From assembly GCA_001465025.1 (NCBI GenBank), contig LNDO01000110.1, positions 1 to 64,000 of the forward strand: DNA of 64,000 nt, written 5' to 3'. Each line of letters starts with the position of its first letter. Position 1 is the first letter of the stretch. Position numbers and translations under genes: made by a program. Positions 18,336 through 29,823 of this stretch are shown here, one piece after another. The notes under the pieces were generated by a model. The model was given only the letters and a program-made list of their open reading frames with translations, made no database searches and was not told the DNA's origin. Source of the stretch: Pseudomonas sp. Ga0074129. Its GTDB lineage: Bacteria > Pseudomonadota > Gammaproteobacteria > Pseudomonadales > Pseudomonadaceae.

Positions 18336-18511
18336 ATGGACCGTACGCTTAAACCTCAGCCCGCCTCATCGACCCCGCTAGAATGCCCGCTGTACCTGCG
18401 CGCTTACGCCACGCTCAGCAACTGGCCCGCCTGGACAGTCGCCAGTTGGCCGATACCGGCATCAGCGAAGCGCAGCGGCAGGCCGAACTGGCAAAACCCT
18501 TTTGGCGTTAG
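18336..18511 (+). pseudogene. Decayed second DUF1127 gene
   Basis: The start MDRTLKPQPASS (18336, with AAGGA upstream) mirrors MERTLSSDLF of the intact paralogue, and another frame ending at 18511 reads QQLARLDSRQLADTGISEAQ...KPFWR, nearly identical to the paralogue's C-terminus. The linking segment (PLRMFSTLMLWQRRI in the intact copy) is missing and the frame shifts. The reading frame from 18336 runs on past the homology. A short ATG-initiated ORF (18383-18511, 42 residues) could still yield the C-terminal helix-rich half. Confidence 0.75.
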
Positions 18512-18583
18512 CCCCAGCTCGGCAACCATTGGCAGCCAAGAGGGTCTATTCAGCCTTAACCCCTCAGATCCAGGAGTTCATCC

Positions 18584-18901
18584 ATGCCAATCTTCCGCCT
18601 GCTTAGCCTGACTGGCTTGCTCATGTTCAGCGCTGCTGCCTCGGCCAGTAGCCTGGTTGCCACCACGGACACCCTGGTCGGCGCGCTGAGTGAGGTTGCG
18701 CAGAGTTCATCTGACGCCACCTCGTCTCTGCGCGACAACAAAGTGGTGCTGGACGCCCGTGATGATGCGGCAGCTTTTGTCGCCAGCGAGGGGCAGATTC
18801 GCGGCGTGCAACTGGAGGCGGCCTTCGCGCACATTCGTCAGCAGGTGCCTGCCCTCCAGGGTGACGACCTGCAACTGGCAAGCGCCATCCTCAGCCTGTG
18901 A
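18584..18901 (+). CDS. DUF2388 periplasmic protein (copy 1)
   Basis: A 105-residue protein with a signal peptide (cleavage after ASA, about residue 21). The mature domain has SSDATSSLRDNKVVLDARDDAAAFVAS and GQIRGVQLEAA, the DUF2388 pattern seen widely in Pseudomonas. No Cys or catalytic residues stand out. AGGAG precedes the start. It is followed 93 bases later by a paralogue with the same core. Confidence 0.88.
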   Translation: MPIFRLLSLTGLLMFSAAASASSLVATTDTLVGALSEVAQSSSDATSSLRDNKVVLDARDDAAAFVASEGQIRGVQLEAAFAHIRQQVPALQGDDLQLASAILSL

Positions 18902-18994
18902 TCAGCGCAGCGTTTTAGCCGAGCCGGTGTGCCCGTCGGCTTGGTAGAATGCCACCCTGTTCATCCCTGAATTGGCCGCTACCCGGAGGTTTTT

Positions 18995-19315
18995 ATGCGC
19001 CCTGTACAATTTGCTGCTGTGGGTATCCTTACGCTGCTCGGTGCCACAGCTCAGGCCCAAACGGCTGTTGCTACCAGCAATATCATTGTGCGGGCACTGG
19101 ATCGCACTCTGGATTTCACCTCAGACACCACCACCTCGATTCGCGACATGAAAGTGGTGCAGGCCGCCCGTGACGATGCGGCCAGCTTCGTCGCCAGCCA
19201 GGGACAAATCCGTGGCGTGCAACTGGAAGCGGCCATCGACACCCTGCGTCGCCACCTGCCCGAAGCGCAAAACGCCTCCGACCTGGTGCTGGCTGAAGCC
19301 ATCCTGGCGCTGTGA
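18995..19315 (+). CDS. DUF2388 periplasmic protein (copy 2)
   Basis: A 106-residue paralogue of the preceding gene with its own signal peptide (cleavage near AQA, about residue 22). The core DTTTSIRDMKVVQAARDDAA and GQIRGVQLEAA match copy 1 closely, so this is a tandem duplication. Its stop overlaps the GTG start of the DUF4105 gene (GTGA), which makes translational coupling likely. Both products are exported and may act with the DUF4105 protein. Confidence 0.88.
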   Translation: MRPVQFAAVGILTLLGATAQAQTAVATSNIIVRALDRTLDFTSDTTTSIRDMKVVQAARDDAASFVASQGQIRGVQLEAAIDTLRRHLPEAQNASDLVLAEAILAL

Positions 19316-21261
19316 TTGGACGCCGCATCGGCTGGCTGTGGCTGACCCTGCTGGTCAGCTTCGGCAGCCAAGCCGAACTGCGCCTGAACCTGCTCGATGA
19401 TGGGCTGAGCCGCAGCGAACACGTGGCCAGCCAGCAGCTGTTAGACGAAGCCCTCAACGCCCTTCCACCGTCGCTCAAACAACGACTGGGCCGCACCGTC
19501 AGCGTGCGTTGGCGCCAGCTGCCGGCGGAGGTCTATGGCCGCGCGGGCCGCTGGAGCGGTATCGAACTCAATGCGGCCTTGCTGCCCGCGCTGAGTGAGG
19601 GGCGCAGCGCACACATCCAGACGTCACGCACGCACGGCAACCAGCGCCGCGAATTGCTGGCCACCCTGCTGCACGAAATCACCCACCTGTATGACCGCGC
19701 CCAACTCTGGTCGCCCGCCAACAAGCACCTGCTGCAACAGTGCCACCGGCATGCACAAACCCTTGGCCTGGTCGGGCTGCCCGAACAGTGCCGTGGGCAA
19801 ACCGCGCGACGCTTCACCCTCAGTGACGACCCTGTGCTGCTCGATCTGGCCGGCTGGCCGCAGCGCGTGGCCCGGCGGGGTGTGCGCGCGCAGGCCAATC
19901 ATCAGGTCGCGCGCAGCCCGGACAGCTACGAGCTGAGCAACCCGCGCGAATTCATCGCGGTGAACATGGAGTACTTTCTGCTCGACCCCAGCTACGCCTG
20001 CAGGCGGCCTTCGCTGGCGCGCTACCTGCGCGAGCATTTCGCCTGGTCACCCGCAACGTCCACCTGCAGCGATGAGCTGGCGTACCTGAATGCCGGGCGT
20101 GATTTCAGCCGCCAACCCGTGGGACGCATCGATCCGGCGCGGGTGTATCAGGTTGATTACCTGCTCGCCGAGGCCAATAACGAACTGGCCAGCCGCTGGG
20201 GCCACAGCATGCTGCGCCTGGTCATCTGCGCGCCTGGCCGACCGCTCGGGCCGGACTGTCGCCTCGACCTGCAAGCGCACCTGGTGTTGTCGTACCGCGC
20301 CTTTGTCGATGACGTGCAGCTGTCCAGTTGGCGCGGCCTGACCGGCTCCTACCCCTCACGCCTGTTTGTCCTGCCGCTGCAGCAAGTGATCGAGGAATAC
20401 ACCAAAGCCGAACTGCGCAGCCTGGCCTCGGTGCCGCTCAAGCTGAATCGCCCACAGCTGGAGCAACTGGTCACGCGCGCCATGGAGCAGCACTGGAGCT
20501 ACGACGGTGACTACTGGTTTGTCTCCAATAACTGCGCCGTGGAAACCCTCAAGCTACTGCGCAGTGGCACGCAGCACCCACGGTTACAGGCACTCGACAG
20601 CCTCACCCCGATCGGCCTGCTGGACAGCCTGTATGCACGTGATCTGGCTGACCGCCGCGTGCTCGACAACGAGGCAGAAGCCCTGCGCCTGGGCTATCGC
20701 TTCGACTCGTTCCGTGACCGCTATCACGCCATGTTCAGCGTGCTGCGCGAACACCTGGCCGTGCCGCAGCGCAAAGTTGAAGACTGGCTGAACCTCGCCG
20801 CCGAGCAGCGCCGGCCCTGGTTTGCCCCAGCGGATTTGCGCACCAGCGCCGCCTTGCTGTTGCTGGAGCAAGCGGCGCTGCGCCGGCAACTGCTATTGGC
20901 TCAGGATGAACTCAAACACCGTTACCTGAGCAACCGCACCGAACACGACCCGGCACTGCACACGGCCGACGGCGCGCTGCAACAGATCCTCGCCAACAGC
21001 GGCTTTCTCAGCCGCCCGGCGGAATTGCTCAACGGTGGTTACGGCCTGCCGCAACCCGGCGAATGGCAACAGCTGGAACGCCAGAGCCAGGCGCGCCAAG
21101 AGCACCTGCTTCTACTCAGCGACGCACTGGACAAGGAAGTGCGCACCTTACTGGCTCCGTCGCGCTTGGCCGAATTGAACGCCAGCGAAGCCAACCTCAA
21201 ACAACTGGGCGAGCATGTGCGCGCCCTGCATAAAGCCAGTGGCGGTTTGCAGCTGCCTTAA
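19312..21261 (+). CDS. DUF4105 protein with metalloprotease-like HExxH motif
   Basis: A 649-residue exported protein with an N-terminal hydrophobic signal (about 5-22). Residues 121-125 are HEITH, and about 85-95 residues further on EFIAVNMEYF gives an E-x2-A-x3-E pattern, as in gluzincin-type zinc proteases. The central region includes WGHSMLRLVICAPG and VSNNCAVETLKLL, typical of DUF4105, where Asn and Cys are conserved. The C-terminal third is helical. GTG start at 19312 overlaps the upstream DUF2388 stop. I infer a periplasmic or membrane-attached hydrolase; the activity is not established. Confidence 0.8.
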   Translation: MIGRRIGWLWLTLLVSFGSQAELRLNLLDDGLSRSEHVASQQLLDEALNALPPSLKQRLGRTVSVRWRQLPAEVYGRAGRWSGIELNAALLPALSEGRSAHIQTSRTHGNQRRELLATLLHEITHLYDRAQLWSPANKHLLQQCHRHAQTLGLVGLPEQCRGQTARRFTLSDDPVLLDLAGWPQRVARRGVRAQANHQVARSPDSYELSNPREFIAVNMEYFLLDPSYACRRPSLARYLREHFAWSPATSTCSDELAYLNAGRDFSRQPVGRIDPARVYQVDYLLAEANNELASRWGHSMLRLVICAPGRPLGPDCRLDLQAHLVLSYRAFVDDVQLSSWRGLTGSYPSRLFVLPLQQVIEEYTKAELRSLASVPLKLNRPQLEQLVTRAMEQHWSYDGDYWFVSNNCAVETLKLLRSGTQHPRLQALDSLTPIGLLDSLYARDLADRRVLDNEAEALRLGYRFDSFRDRYHAMFSVLREHLAVPQRKVEDWLNLAAEQRRPWFAPADLRTSAALLLLEQAALRRQLLLAQDELKHRYLSNRTEHDPALHTADGALQQILANSGFLSRPAELLNGGYGLPQPGEWQQLERQSQARQEHLLLLSDALDKEVRTLLAPSRLAELNASEANLKQLGEHVRALHKASGGLQLP

Positions 21262-21410
21262 CCAGCGCTAGCGCAAAGCGGCGCTTATCAAGACTGCGGA
21301 GTGGTTCAGCTTCACTCCTTCCGGCCACGACGTGCGCAATCCCGACAGCCGCCTTGCATCGCTCTACGTGGCTGCTCAAGATGGCCGCTCATATGCGCGC
21401 GGAGGTGGCT

Positions 21411-22316
21411 GTGCTGGAGTTGCTGTTGGCCTTGTGGCCATTGTTTGCGCTGATCGTGGGCGGGTTTTACCTGCGCCGCTGGGCATTCCCCAATGACGCA
21501 TTCTGGCCCGGTGCCGAACGCCTGAACTACTTCATCCTGTTCCCAGCGCTGTTGTTCAGCAGCCTGGCCAGCGCGCCACTGGACAATCCGGCCCTGCCGC
21601 GTCTGGCCTTGGCCGTGATGCTGGCGTTGGGCTTGGCCTGGCTGGCGCTGCTGGTGCTGCGCCGACTGCGTGGCTGGCCGGCCGGGCGCTTTGGTGCGTT
21701 CACGCAGGGCGCGCTGCGGTTTAACACCTACCTGGGCTTGGCGGCTGTCGGCAGCCTGTTTGGCCAAGCAGGGCTGACCTTAGCTGCGTTGATGCTGGCG
21801 TTAATGGTGCCCACCGTGAATGTGTTGTCGGTGTGGTCGCTGACGGCCGAGCGCGGCGTGAGTGTGCGCAGCCTGTTGCTGCCGATTGCGAAAAACCCAC
21901 TGATTCTCGCCTGCCTCGGCGGTGCGCTGGTTAACCTCAGCGGGCTTGGCCTGCCGGGCGGCAGTGAACGTTTACTCGGTTTACTGGCCGCCGCAAGCCT
22001 GCCGCTGGGCCTCTTGTGCGTAGGCGCAGCACTCAAGCCTGAGCAACTGAGCGGCGAAGCCCCGGCACTGGCCAGCAACAGCCTCTTGCGCCTGTGTGCC
22101 ATGCCGGTGCTGGCCTGGGCGGTGGCCTACGCCCTGCAACTCCCGGCGATGGAAACCAGCGTACTGGTGCTGTTTTTCGCCCTGCCCACCGCCCCGACTG
22201 CTTACGTGCTGACGCGCCAACTGGGCGGTGACAGCCAGCTGATGGCCGGCATCATCACCCTGCAAACCCTGCTTGCGGCGATCAGTTTGCCGCTGTTGCT
22301 TGCCGTACTGCCTTGA
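21411..22316 (+). CDS. AEC family (auxin efflux carrier-type) transporter
   Basis: A 301-residue inner-membrane protein with about ten hydrophobic segments in two five-helix halves, typical of bacterial AEC permeases that export or exchange small organic acids. Seen: ERLNYFILFPALLFSSLA near 35 and a VLFFALPTAPTAYVL segment near 260, both characteristic. The GTG at 21411 is chosen because GGAGG lies just upstream; the frame is open further up (ATG at 21393 is an alternative). The substrate cannot be told. Confidence 0.85.
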   Translation: MLELLLALWPLFALIVGGFYLRRWAFPNDAFWPGAERLNYFILFPALLFSSLASAPLDNPALPRLALAVMLALGLAWLALLVLRRLRGWPAGRFGAFTQGALRFNTYLGLAAVGSLFGQAGLTLAALMLALMVPTVNVLSVWSLTAERGVSVRSLLLPIAKNPLILACLGGALVNLSGLGLPGGSERLLGLLAAASLPLGLLCVGAALKPEQLSGEAPALASNSLLRLCAMPVLAWAVAYALQLPAMETSVLVLFFALPTAPTAYVLTRQLGGDSQLMAGIITLQTLLAAISLPLLLAVLP

Positions 22317-22541
22317 ATATTGGCCTACGGGTGGCCGAAAGCCACCCGCAAAAAACAATGACTATCTCCTGCACCCGCGGCGCTCAGCAGGTCCCAGCCA
22401 TCCGCGAACACTGCCCAAACGAACCCACTGAAGTCAACGGCGTGCTTGAATGGCTGGAGATAATGCAAAGGCAAGGACAGAACGGGTGGCCGGGCCGAGG
22501 TGCGACATCCAGCACGCCTTGAAACTAAAACCCAAAAACAA

Positions 22542-22565
22542 CAAAGGCAGCCGAAGCTGCCTTTG
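22542..22565 (-). terminator. Terminator of the TRAP permease transcript
   Basis: CAAAGGCAGC-CGAA-GCTGCCTTTG is a perfect 10-base stem with a tetraloop, 28 bases beyond the permease stop. On the minus strand it is followed by TTGTTGTTTTT. Confidence 0.8.
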
Positions 22566-22592
22566 CTATTGAACACGATCCTACAACCGTCG

Positions 22593-25108
<2,516 letters not shown>

Positions 25109-25143
25109 GGGTTGAATCTGCATTCGAGAGTACGGAAAACGGC

Positions 25144-25171
25144 AAAACCCGCAGCCTTGCAGCTGCGGGTT
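25144..25171 (-). terminator. Hairpin between TAXI binding protein and permease genes
   Basis: ACCCGCAGC and GCTGCGGGT form a 9-base stem; on the minus strand it is followed by TTTTG. It lies between two genes that should be co-transcribed, so it probably acts as a partial terminator that lowers permease relative to binding protein, a common arrangement for solute-binding operons. Confidence 0.65.
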
Positions 25172-25290
25172 GGCTATCTGGAGACGCTGGCCTGTTTACA
25201 CGGGCAGTCACGTAGCACGCATGAGCCTAGGCACAATCCGGGTAACGCGGTCCCGGATTGCGCGGGCGCTTATCCGGGCTTCACAAAGGC

Positions 25291-26262
25291 TTACATCCAG
25301 CCGCGCTCTTTGTAATAACGCACGGCACCTTCGTGCAGCTCTGCGCTAAGGCCGACTTTGATCATGTCGGCTTCTTTGAGGTCGGCAAATGCAGGGTGCA
25401 GACGCTTGAAGCGATCAATGTTGTCGAACACCGACTTAACCAGCTGGTAGACCATCTCCGGGCTGGCGTTGGCCGACGTGGACAGCACGGCTTTGCCGCC
25501 AATCGACGGGATCGGTGCGTCGTTGCCCTTGTACAGACCGCCTGGAATGTCGGCCTTGGTGTAGTAGCTCTTGGCAGCCAGCAGCTTGTCGATTTCAGCA
25601 CCGGCCACTGGCACCAGAACGGCGTCGGTGGTGGTGGTGGCTTCCTGGATCGCACCGTTAGGGTGGCCAACGAAGTAGGTCATCGCGTCGATGTTGTTGT
25701 CGCCCAGCGCCGAAGCCTGCTCAGCCGGCTTCAATTCGGCAGCCAAGGCAAACGCGGAGCGGTCCCAGCCTTTGACCTGCATGATTTCTTCCAGGGTGTC
25801 GCGCTGGCCGGAACCGGGGTTGCCGATGTTGACGCGCTTGCCTTTGAGGTCATCGAAGCTGGCGATGTTGGCATCACGACGGGCGAGGATGGTGAACACC
25901 TCACTCTGCAGCGAGAACACCGCACGGATGTCCTCCATGGCACCTTCTTTCTCGAACGGCGCCACGCCTTTCATCGCCTTGAACTGATGATCCGACTGCA
26001 TGATGCCGAAGTTGAATTCGCCACTGCGGATACCGGTAACGTTGGCCACGCCGCCACCGCTGGGCGGGGCGTTGCACTTGATGCCGTGGTCAGCTGCACC
26101 ACGGTTAAGGAAGCGGCAGATCGACTGACCGGCGACGTAATAAACGCCAGTTTGGCCACCGGTGCCGATGGTGACGAATTTCTCTTCGGCCTGTACGGCG
26201 CTGCTCAAGGTCATGCCTGCGAGTGCAGCGGACAGGGCCCATGCCAGGGATTTACCTTTCAT
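25291..26262 (-). CDS. TAXI-family TRAP transporter solute-binding protein
   Basis: A 323-residue periplasmic protein with a signal peptide (cleavage after VQA, about residue 24). EKFVTIGTGGQTGVYYVAGQSICR and VRSGEFNFGIMQSDHQF-type segments mark the TAXI (TRAP-associated extracytoplasmic immunogenic) family; GNPGSGQRDTLEEIM is the typical ligand loop. These proteins deliver small acids, often glutamate or other dicarboxylates, to the fused permease. AAGGAG precedes the start. The divergent AraC-type gene may regulate it. Confidence 0.93.
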   Translation of the reverse strand: MKGKSLAWALSAALAGMTLSSAVQAEEKFVTIGTGGQTGVYYVAGQSICRFLNRGAADHGIKCNAPPSGGGVANVTGIRSGEFNFGIMQSDHQFKAMKGVAPFEKEGAMEDIRAVFSLQSEVFTILARRDANIASFDDLKGKRVNIGNPGSGQRDTLEEIMQVKGWDRSAFALAAELKPAEQASALGDNNIDAMTYFVGHPNGAIQEATTTTDAVLVPVAGAEIDKLLAAKSYYTKADIPGGLYKGNDAPIPSIGGKAVLSTSANASPEMVYQLVKSVFDNIDRFKRLHPAFADLKEADMIKVGLSAELHEGAVRYYKERGWM

Positions 26263-26479
26263 GGGAGTTCTCCTTTTTCTGTTTATTGTTGAACCGCACG
26301 CACCTTTTGAGTGCAAACGGCAGAGCGAGAGTCTAACCGCTTGGCCGCAGGATGCACGGGGTAATCCGCGCCGCCCGGTAACCAAGTATTAACGGGCCCG
26401 AGAGCCGGCTTATTCATTGCAACCAAGCCTAGACGCCTTAACCCTACCGCCAGGCCACAGCTTTGGGCAGAATCCGGGC

Positions 26480-27505
26480 ATGGCTAAATCCACTCGCGAT
26501 ACCCCGAACACCTCCGTCGGCGCCAGCCTCACCTTGGCGGTGCTGCATGCCGCCAGTCGTCTGGGCGTTGAACGCAGCGCGCTGATGCAAGCCTGTGCGC
26601 TGCACGACAGCCAACTCAGCGACCCCGATGCCCGCGTGCCCTTCACCACGCAAGAGCAACTGTGGGATCAGCTCAGCCGTATCGAATGCGACGAACCCGG
26701 CCTGGCCTTGGGCCGTAACCTCGCGCCGGGGCCGTTCAGTGTGTTGGGCTATTTGCTGCAAAGCAGCCCGACCCTGGGCGATGCACTGGCGGCCGGGCTG
26801 CGCTATCAACGGTTAGTGGGTGAAGGCGGCGAAGTGCACCTGCATGAACACGGCGACGAACTGCACCTGCTCTATCGCCCGCTGCATCCCGAACTGCCGG
26901 CCACGCGCACGCGCGTGTTGGCGCTGATGGCCTGTTGGGTACAGATGTTTCATCCGCTGCTGGACACCTGGCAGCTGCTACGCGCGCAGTTTGCTCACCC
27001 CCAGCCGCACACGCTGGACAGCTACCACGCCACCTTCGCCTGCCCGCTGCAATTTGCCGCCGAGGATTACGGCATCGTCCTGCCGCGCAGCCTGACCAAC
27101 GCCGCGTTGATCCAGGCCAATCCGCCCCTGCAACACCTGCTGCGCCAACATGCCGAAGCACTGCTCGCGCGCCTGCCGCGTGCGGGTTTGAGTGCGCGGG
27201 TGGTGGCCCTGCTCGGCGAACAACTGACCCGTGGCGAACCGGATCGCAGTCAATTGGCGCGCCAGCTGAACCTGAGTGAACGCACCCTGCAACGGCGTCT
27301 GGCCGATGAAGGTAGCCACTACCAACAACTGCTCAACGACACGCGCCAGCAATTGGCCGAACACCACCTGAGCAGCAGCGACCTGCCCGCCGCCGAGATC
27401 GCCCTGTTGCTCGGCTACTCAGAACCCAGCGTGTTCTTTCGCGCGTTTCGCCAATGGACGGGGCTTACGCCGGGGGAATACCGCGCTCAACGCAAGGTTC
27501 AGTAA
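26480..27505 (+). CDS. AraC-family transcriptional regulator
   Basis: A 341-residue regulator with the N-terminal Arabinose_bd-type domain (about 20-210, like OruR/ArgR-type Pseudomonas regulators) and the C-terminal double helix-turn-helix (about 240-335: LARQLNLSERTLQRRLADEG and IALLLGYSEPSVFFRAFRQWTG). The ATG at 26480 is preferred; an upstream TTG would add an unlikely basic tail. It is divergent from the TAXI binding-protein gene and tail-to-tail with the epimerase gene. Confidence 0.88.
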   Translation: MAKSTRDTPNTSVGASLTLAVLHAASRLGVERSALMQACALHDSQLSDPDARVPFTTQEQLWDQLSRIECDEPGLALGRNLAPGPFSVLGYLLQSSPTLGDALAAGLRYQRLVGEGGEVHLHEHGDELHLLYRPLHPELPATRTRVLALMACWVQMFHPLLDTWQLLRAQFAHPQPHTLDSYHATFACPLQFAAEDYGIVLPRSLTNAALIQANPPLQHLLRQHAEALLARLPRAGLSARVVALLGEQLTRGEPDRSQLARQLNLSERTLQRRLADEGSHYQQLLNDTRQQLAEHHLSSSDLPAAEIALLLGYSEPSVFFRAFRQWTGLTPGEYRAQRKVQ

Positions 27506-28461
27506 CGCGTCGACAAGCCCTGCGCCCGTAAAAACGCCAGGAACGCCTCGCGCGAGCTGTAGCGCGGGCTGAAGCCGAAGTCGTGTTTCAGGCGGCGATT
27601 GCTCAGCACCGGGCGATAGCGCAGAAAATCCACCTGTTCCGGGCCGTAGGGGCTCAGGCCCAGAGGCTTGAGGACACGCAGCGCTGTGCGAATCAACCCA
27701 GCCGGCAGCGGGCGGTAAGGCTTGTCGAGCAACTCGGCGATTTCCCTGAGCGTCAACGCGCCATCGCCTGCCAGATTGAAGATGCCGGCCCGGCCGGTGC
27801 GCAGGCCATGGCAGATGATGTCCACCACGTCCTGATCCCAGATAAACACGAAGCGACTGTCACTGCCGCGAATGCCCAGCACGGCGCGCTTTTTGAACAA
27901 CTCGGTGATCTGATTATTCACCTGCCGGCCGAGGACGGTGCCGGGGCGCAGCACCAGTTGTTTGAGTTGTGGGTGCTGCACGCGTGCCTCGGCCAGCAGC
28001 ATTTCTGCCTCGCGCTTGTGCTTGGCGTAGGCAAAGTGCGCATGGCCGCGCAAGGGCTGGTCTTCATCCAGCCACTCGGCATTCTGCGGGTCGTAGCCAT
28101 AGGCCGCGCCGGAGCTGGTCACGATGAGTTGCTCGACGCCGTGGGCCACAGCGGCGCGAATGATCGCCTGCGTGCCGCCCACATCGATGGCATGCATCTG
28201 CGCCTCACTCATCCCCGGCGGCGGCGTGACCACCGAGGCAAGGTGCACAATGGCCTGCGGCTGGCAGGCGGCCACGCAGCGTTCCACGGCCGCCGGCTGG
28301 CTGATGTCGAGCAGCACCGGCTCGATATTAGGCTTCATACCCGCACGGTTCTGCGGGCGAATATCAGCGGCAATCAGCGTCCACAACGGATGCTGGATCG
28401 CCAACTGGTTAAGCAGTTGCTGGCCAATATAACCGGCCGCCCCTGTGATCAAGATACGCAT
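27499..28461 (-). CDS. NAD(P)-dependent epimerase/dehydratase (extended SDR)
   Basis: A 320-residue extended short-chain dehydrogenase: MRILITGAAGYIGQQLL gives the GxxGxxG nucleotide loop, ILVTSSGAAYGYDP (residues about 110-125) holds the active Ser, and AYAKHKREAE holds the Tyr and Lys. Such enzymes act on nucleotide sugars or related substrates. No glycan genes are nearby to narrow this. GAGAGG precedes the ATG at 28461. It overlaps the convergent AraC gene by seven bases. Confidence 0.85.
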   Translation of the reverse strand: MRILITGAAGYIGQQLLNQLAIQHPLWTLIAADIRPQNRAGMKPNIEPVLLDISQPAAVERCVAACQPQAIVHLASVVTPPPGMSEAQMHAIDVGGTQAIIRAAVAHGVEQLIVTSSGAAYGYDPQNAEWLDEDQPLRGHAHFAYAKHKREAEMLLAEARVQHPQLKQLVLRPGTVLGRQVNNQITELFKKRAVLGIRGSDSRFVFIWDQDVVDIICHGLRTGRAGIFNLAGDGALTLREIAELLDKPYRPLPAGLIRTALRVLKPLGLSPYGPEQVDFLRYRPVLSNRRLKHDFGFSPRYSSREAFLAFLRAQGLSTRY

Positions 28462-28697
28462 CCACCTCTCCCGACACACCCCGGCCCCATGGCGCGCGGG
28501 CTGCGCTTACAACGACTGTGATAACCCATTGCAGGCTATCCGCAGCGGCAGGGCGCGGCAGTGGCAAGGCGGGCCAACAGGCATGACCAAAGACGACAGG
28601 CACAGGCCAAGCGTCGCCCGACACGGTATGCTCTGCGCCCGCTGTGCGCCCCGCCCCACCCCGCCGTGCCGTGCGTGTTTTGTGCCGAGTTGAGCCT

Positions 28698-29711
28698 ATG
28701 CCCCTGATGAAACACCTGCTGTTAACGCTGATTGCGTTGATCCAGCGCCACCCTCACTTGGTGGCGCTCTTTGGCTTTGTATCGGGCGTGGCGAGCTTTC
28801 TGCTGGTGGAACGCCAAGCCGAGCTGGCACGGGTGCTGGCGTTGGTGATGCTGGTCAGCTGGTTGTGGCTGATTCTGGAAAACATCCTGCGTGAACGCAT
28901 CGCCAAGCGCTTCGGTTTCGAATTGCCACCGCCCGTGCTGCGCTTCGCCACGCAGATGATCCACCAGGAGAGCCTGTTCTTCGTGGTGCCGTTCTTCTTT
29001 ATCACCACCACATGGAACAGTGGCCAGTTGCTGTTCAGCGGCTTGCTGGCGGCGGCAGCGCTGATCTCCATCACCGACCCGCTGTACTACCGCTGGCTGG
29101 CTCCCAAGCGCTGGCTGTTTCTGGCTTTTCACACCCTGGCCCTGTTCGCTGTGCTGCTGACGGCGCTGCCGATCATCTTCAAACTGACCACGGCGCAGAG
29201 CTATCCGCTGGCCCTCGGCACGGCAGTGCTGCTGTCGTTTCCATCGCTGTTCTCAATCATCACGGTACGCCGCTGGTGGCGCGGGATGCTGCTGATCGGC
29301 CTGACCCTGGCCCTCGGCGCAGGCGGCTGGCTGGCGCGCACCTGGGTGCCGCCGGCCACGCTGTGGCTGACAGAGGCCGCCGTGGTGAGCCAATTGGACA
29401 GCCGCAAGCGCGCGCCGGGCGCCAGCATCAAGCAATTGAGCCTCGCGCAGTTACGCCAAGAGGGGCTGTTTGCCTACACCGCGATCAATGCGCCGCGTGG
29501 GCTTAACGAGCGGATTTATCACGTCTGGCGGCACAATGGCCACGTGATTGACCGCATTGCCGTGGACATTCACGGCGGCCGCAAAAAGGGTTATCGCGCC
29601 TGGACGTATAAACAAAACTTCCCCGAAACCGCCGTGGGCCGCTGGGATGTGCAGGTGCTGACCGAAGCCGGGCAAATGATTGGTGTGCTGCGCTTTAAAG
29701 TAGTGGAGTAA
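28698..29711 (+). CDS. DUF5924/DUF2914 inner-membrane protein
   Basis: A 337-residue protein with seven or eight hydrophobic segments up to about residue 225 and a soluble C-terminal domain (about 230-337) with GLNERIYHVWRHNGHVIDRI and WTYKQNFPETAVGRWDVQVLT, the DUF2914 pattern. The membrane part fits DUF5924. The C-terminal domain is probably periplasmic. Function unknown. It is divergent from the epimerase gene across a 236-base gap. A degenerate repeat follows the stop. Confidence 0.8.
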   Translation: MPLMKHLLLTLIALIQRHPHLVALFGFVSGVASFLLVERQAELARVLALVMLVSWLWLILENILRERIAKRFGFELPPPVLRFATQMIHQESLFFVVPFFFITTTWNSGQLLFSGLLAAAALISITDPLYYRWLAPKRWLFLAFHTLALFAVLLTALPIIFKLTTAQSYPLALGTAVLLSFPSLFSIITVRRWWRGMLLIGLTLALGAGGWLARTWVPPATLWLTEAAVVSQLDSRKRAPGASIKQLSLAQLRQEGLFAYTAINAPRGLNERIYHVWRHNGHVIDRIAVDIHGGRKKGYRAWTYKQNFPETAVGRWDVQVLTEAGQMIGVLRFKVVE

Positions 29712-29712
29712 C

Positions 29713-29795
29713 GGGTAGGCGGGCGTTGAGAAGCAAAGCGACGAAGCCCAATGCTTCTATAAGCGCCCTGCTGCGCTTAACACCAACCTACGGCT
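29713..29795. repeat. Degenerate Pseudomonas intergenic inverted-repeat element
   Basis: Read on the minus strand the right end is CCGTAGGTTGGTGTTAAGCGC and the left end closes with CCTACCCG. The arrangement (GTAGG...TTGG/CCAA...CCTAC) resembles the element at 11575-11652, but with many differences. It lies between convergent genes. Confidence 0.55.
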
Positions 29796-29823
29796 TATTG
29801 CACAGCCGATCGTGGCCGAGCAC

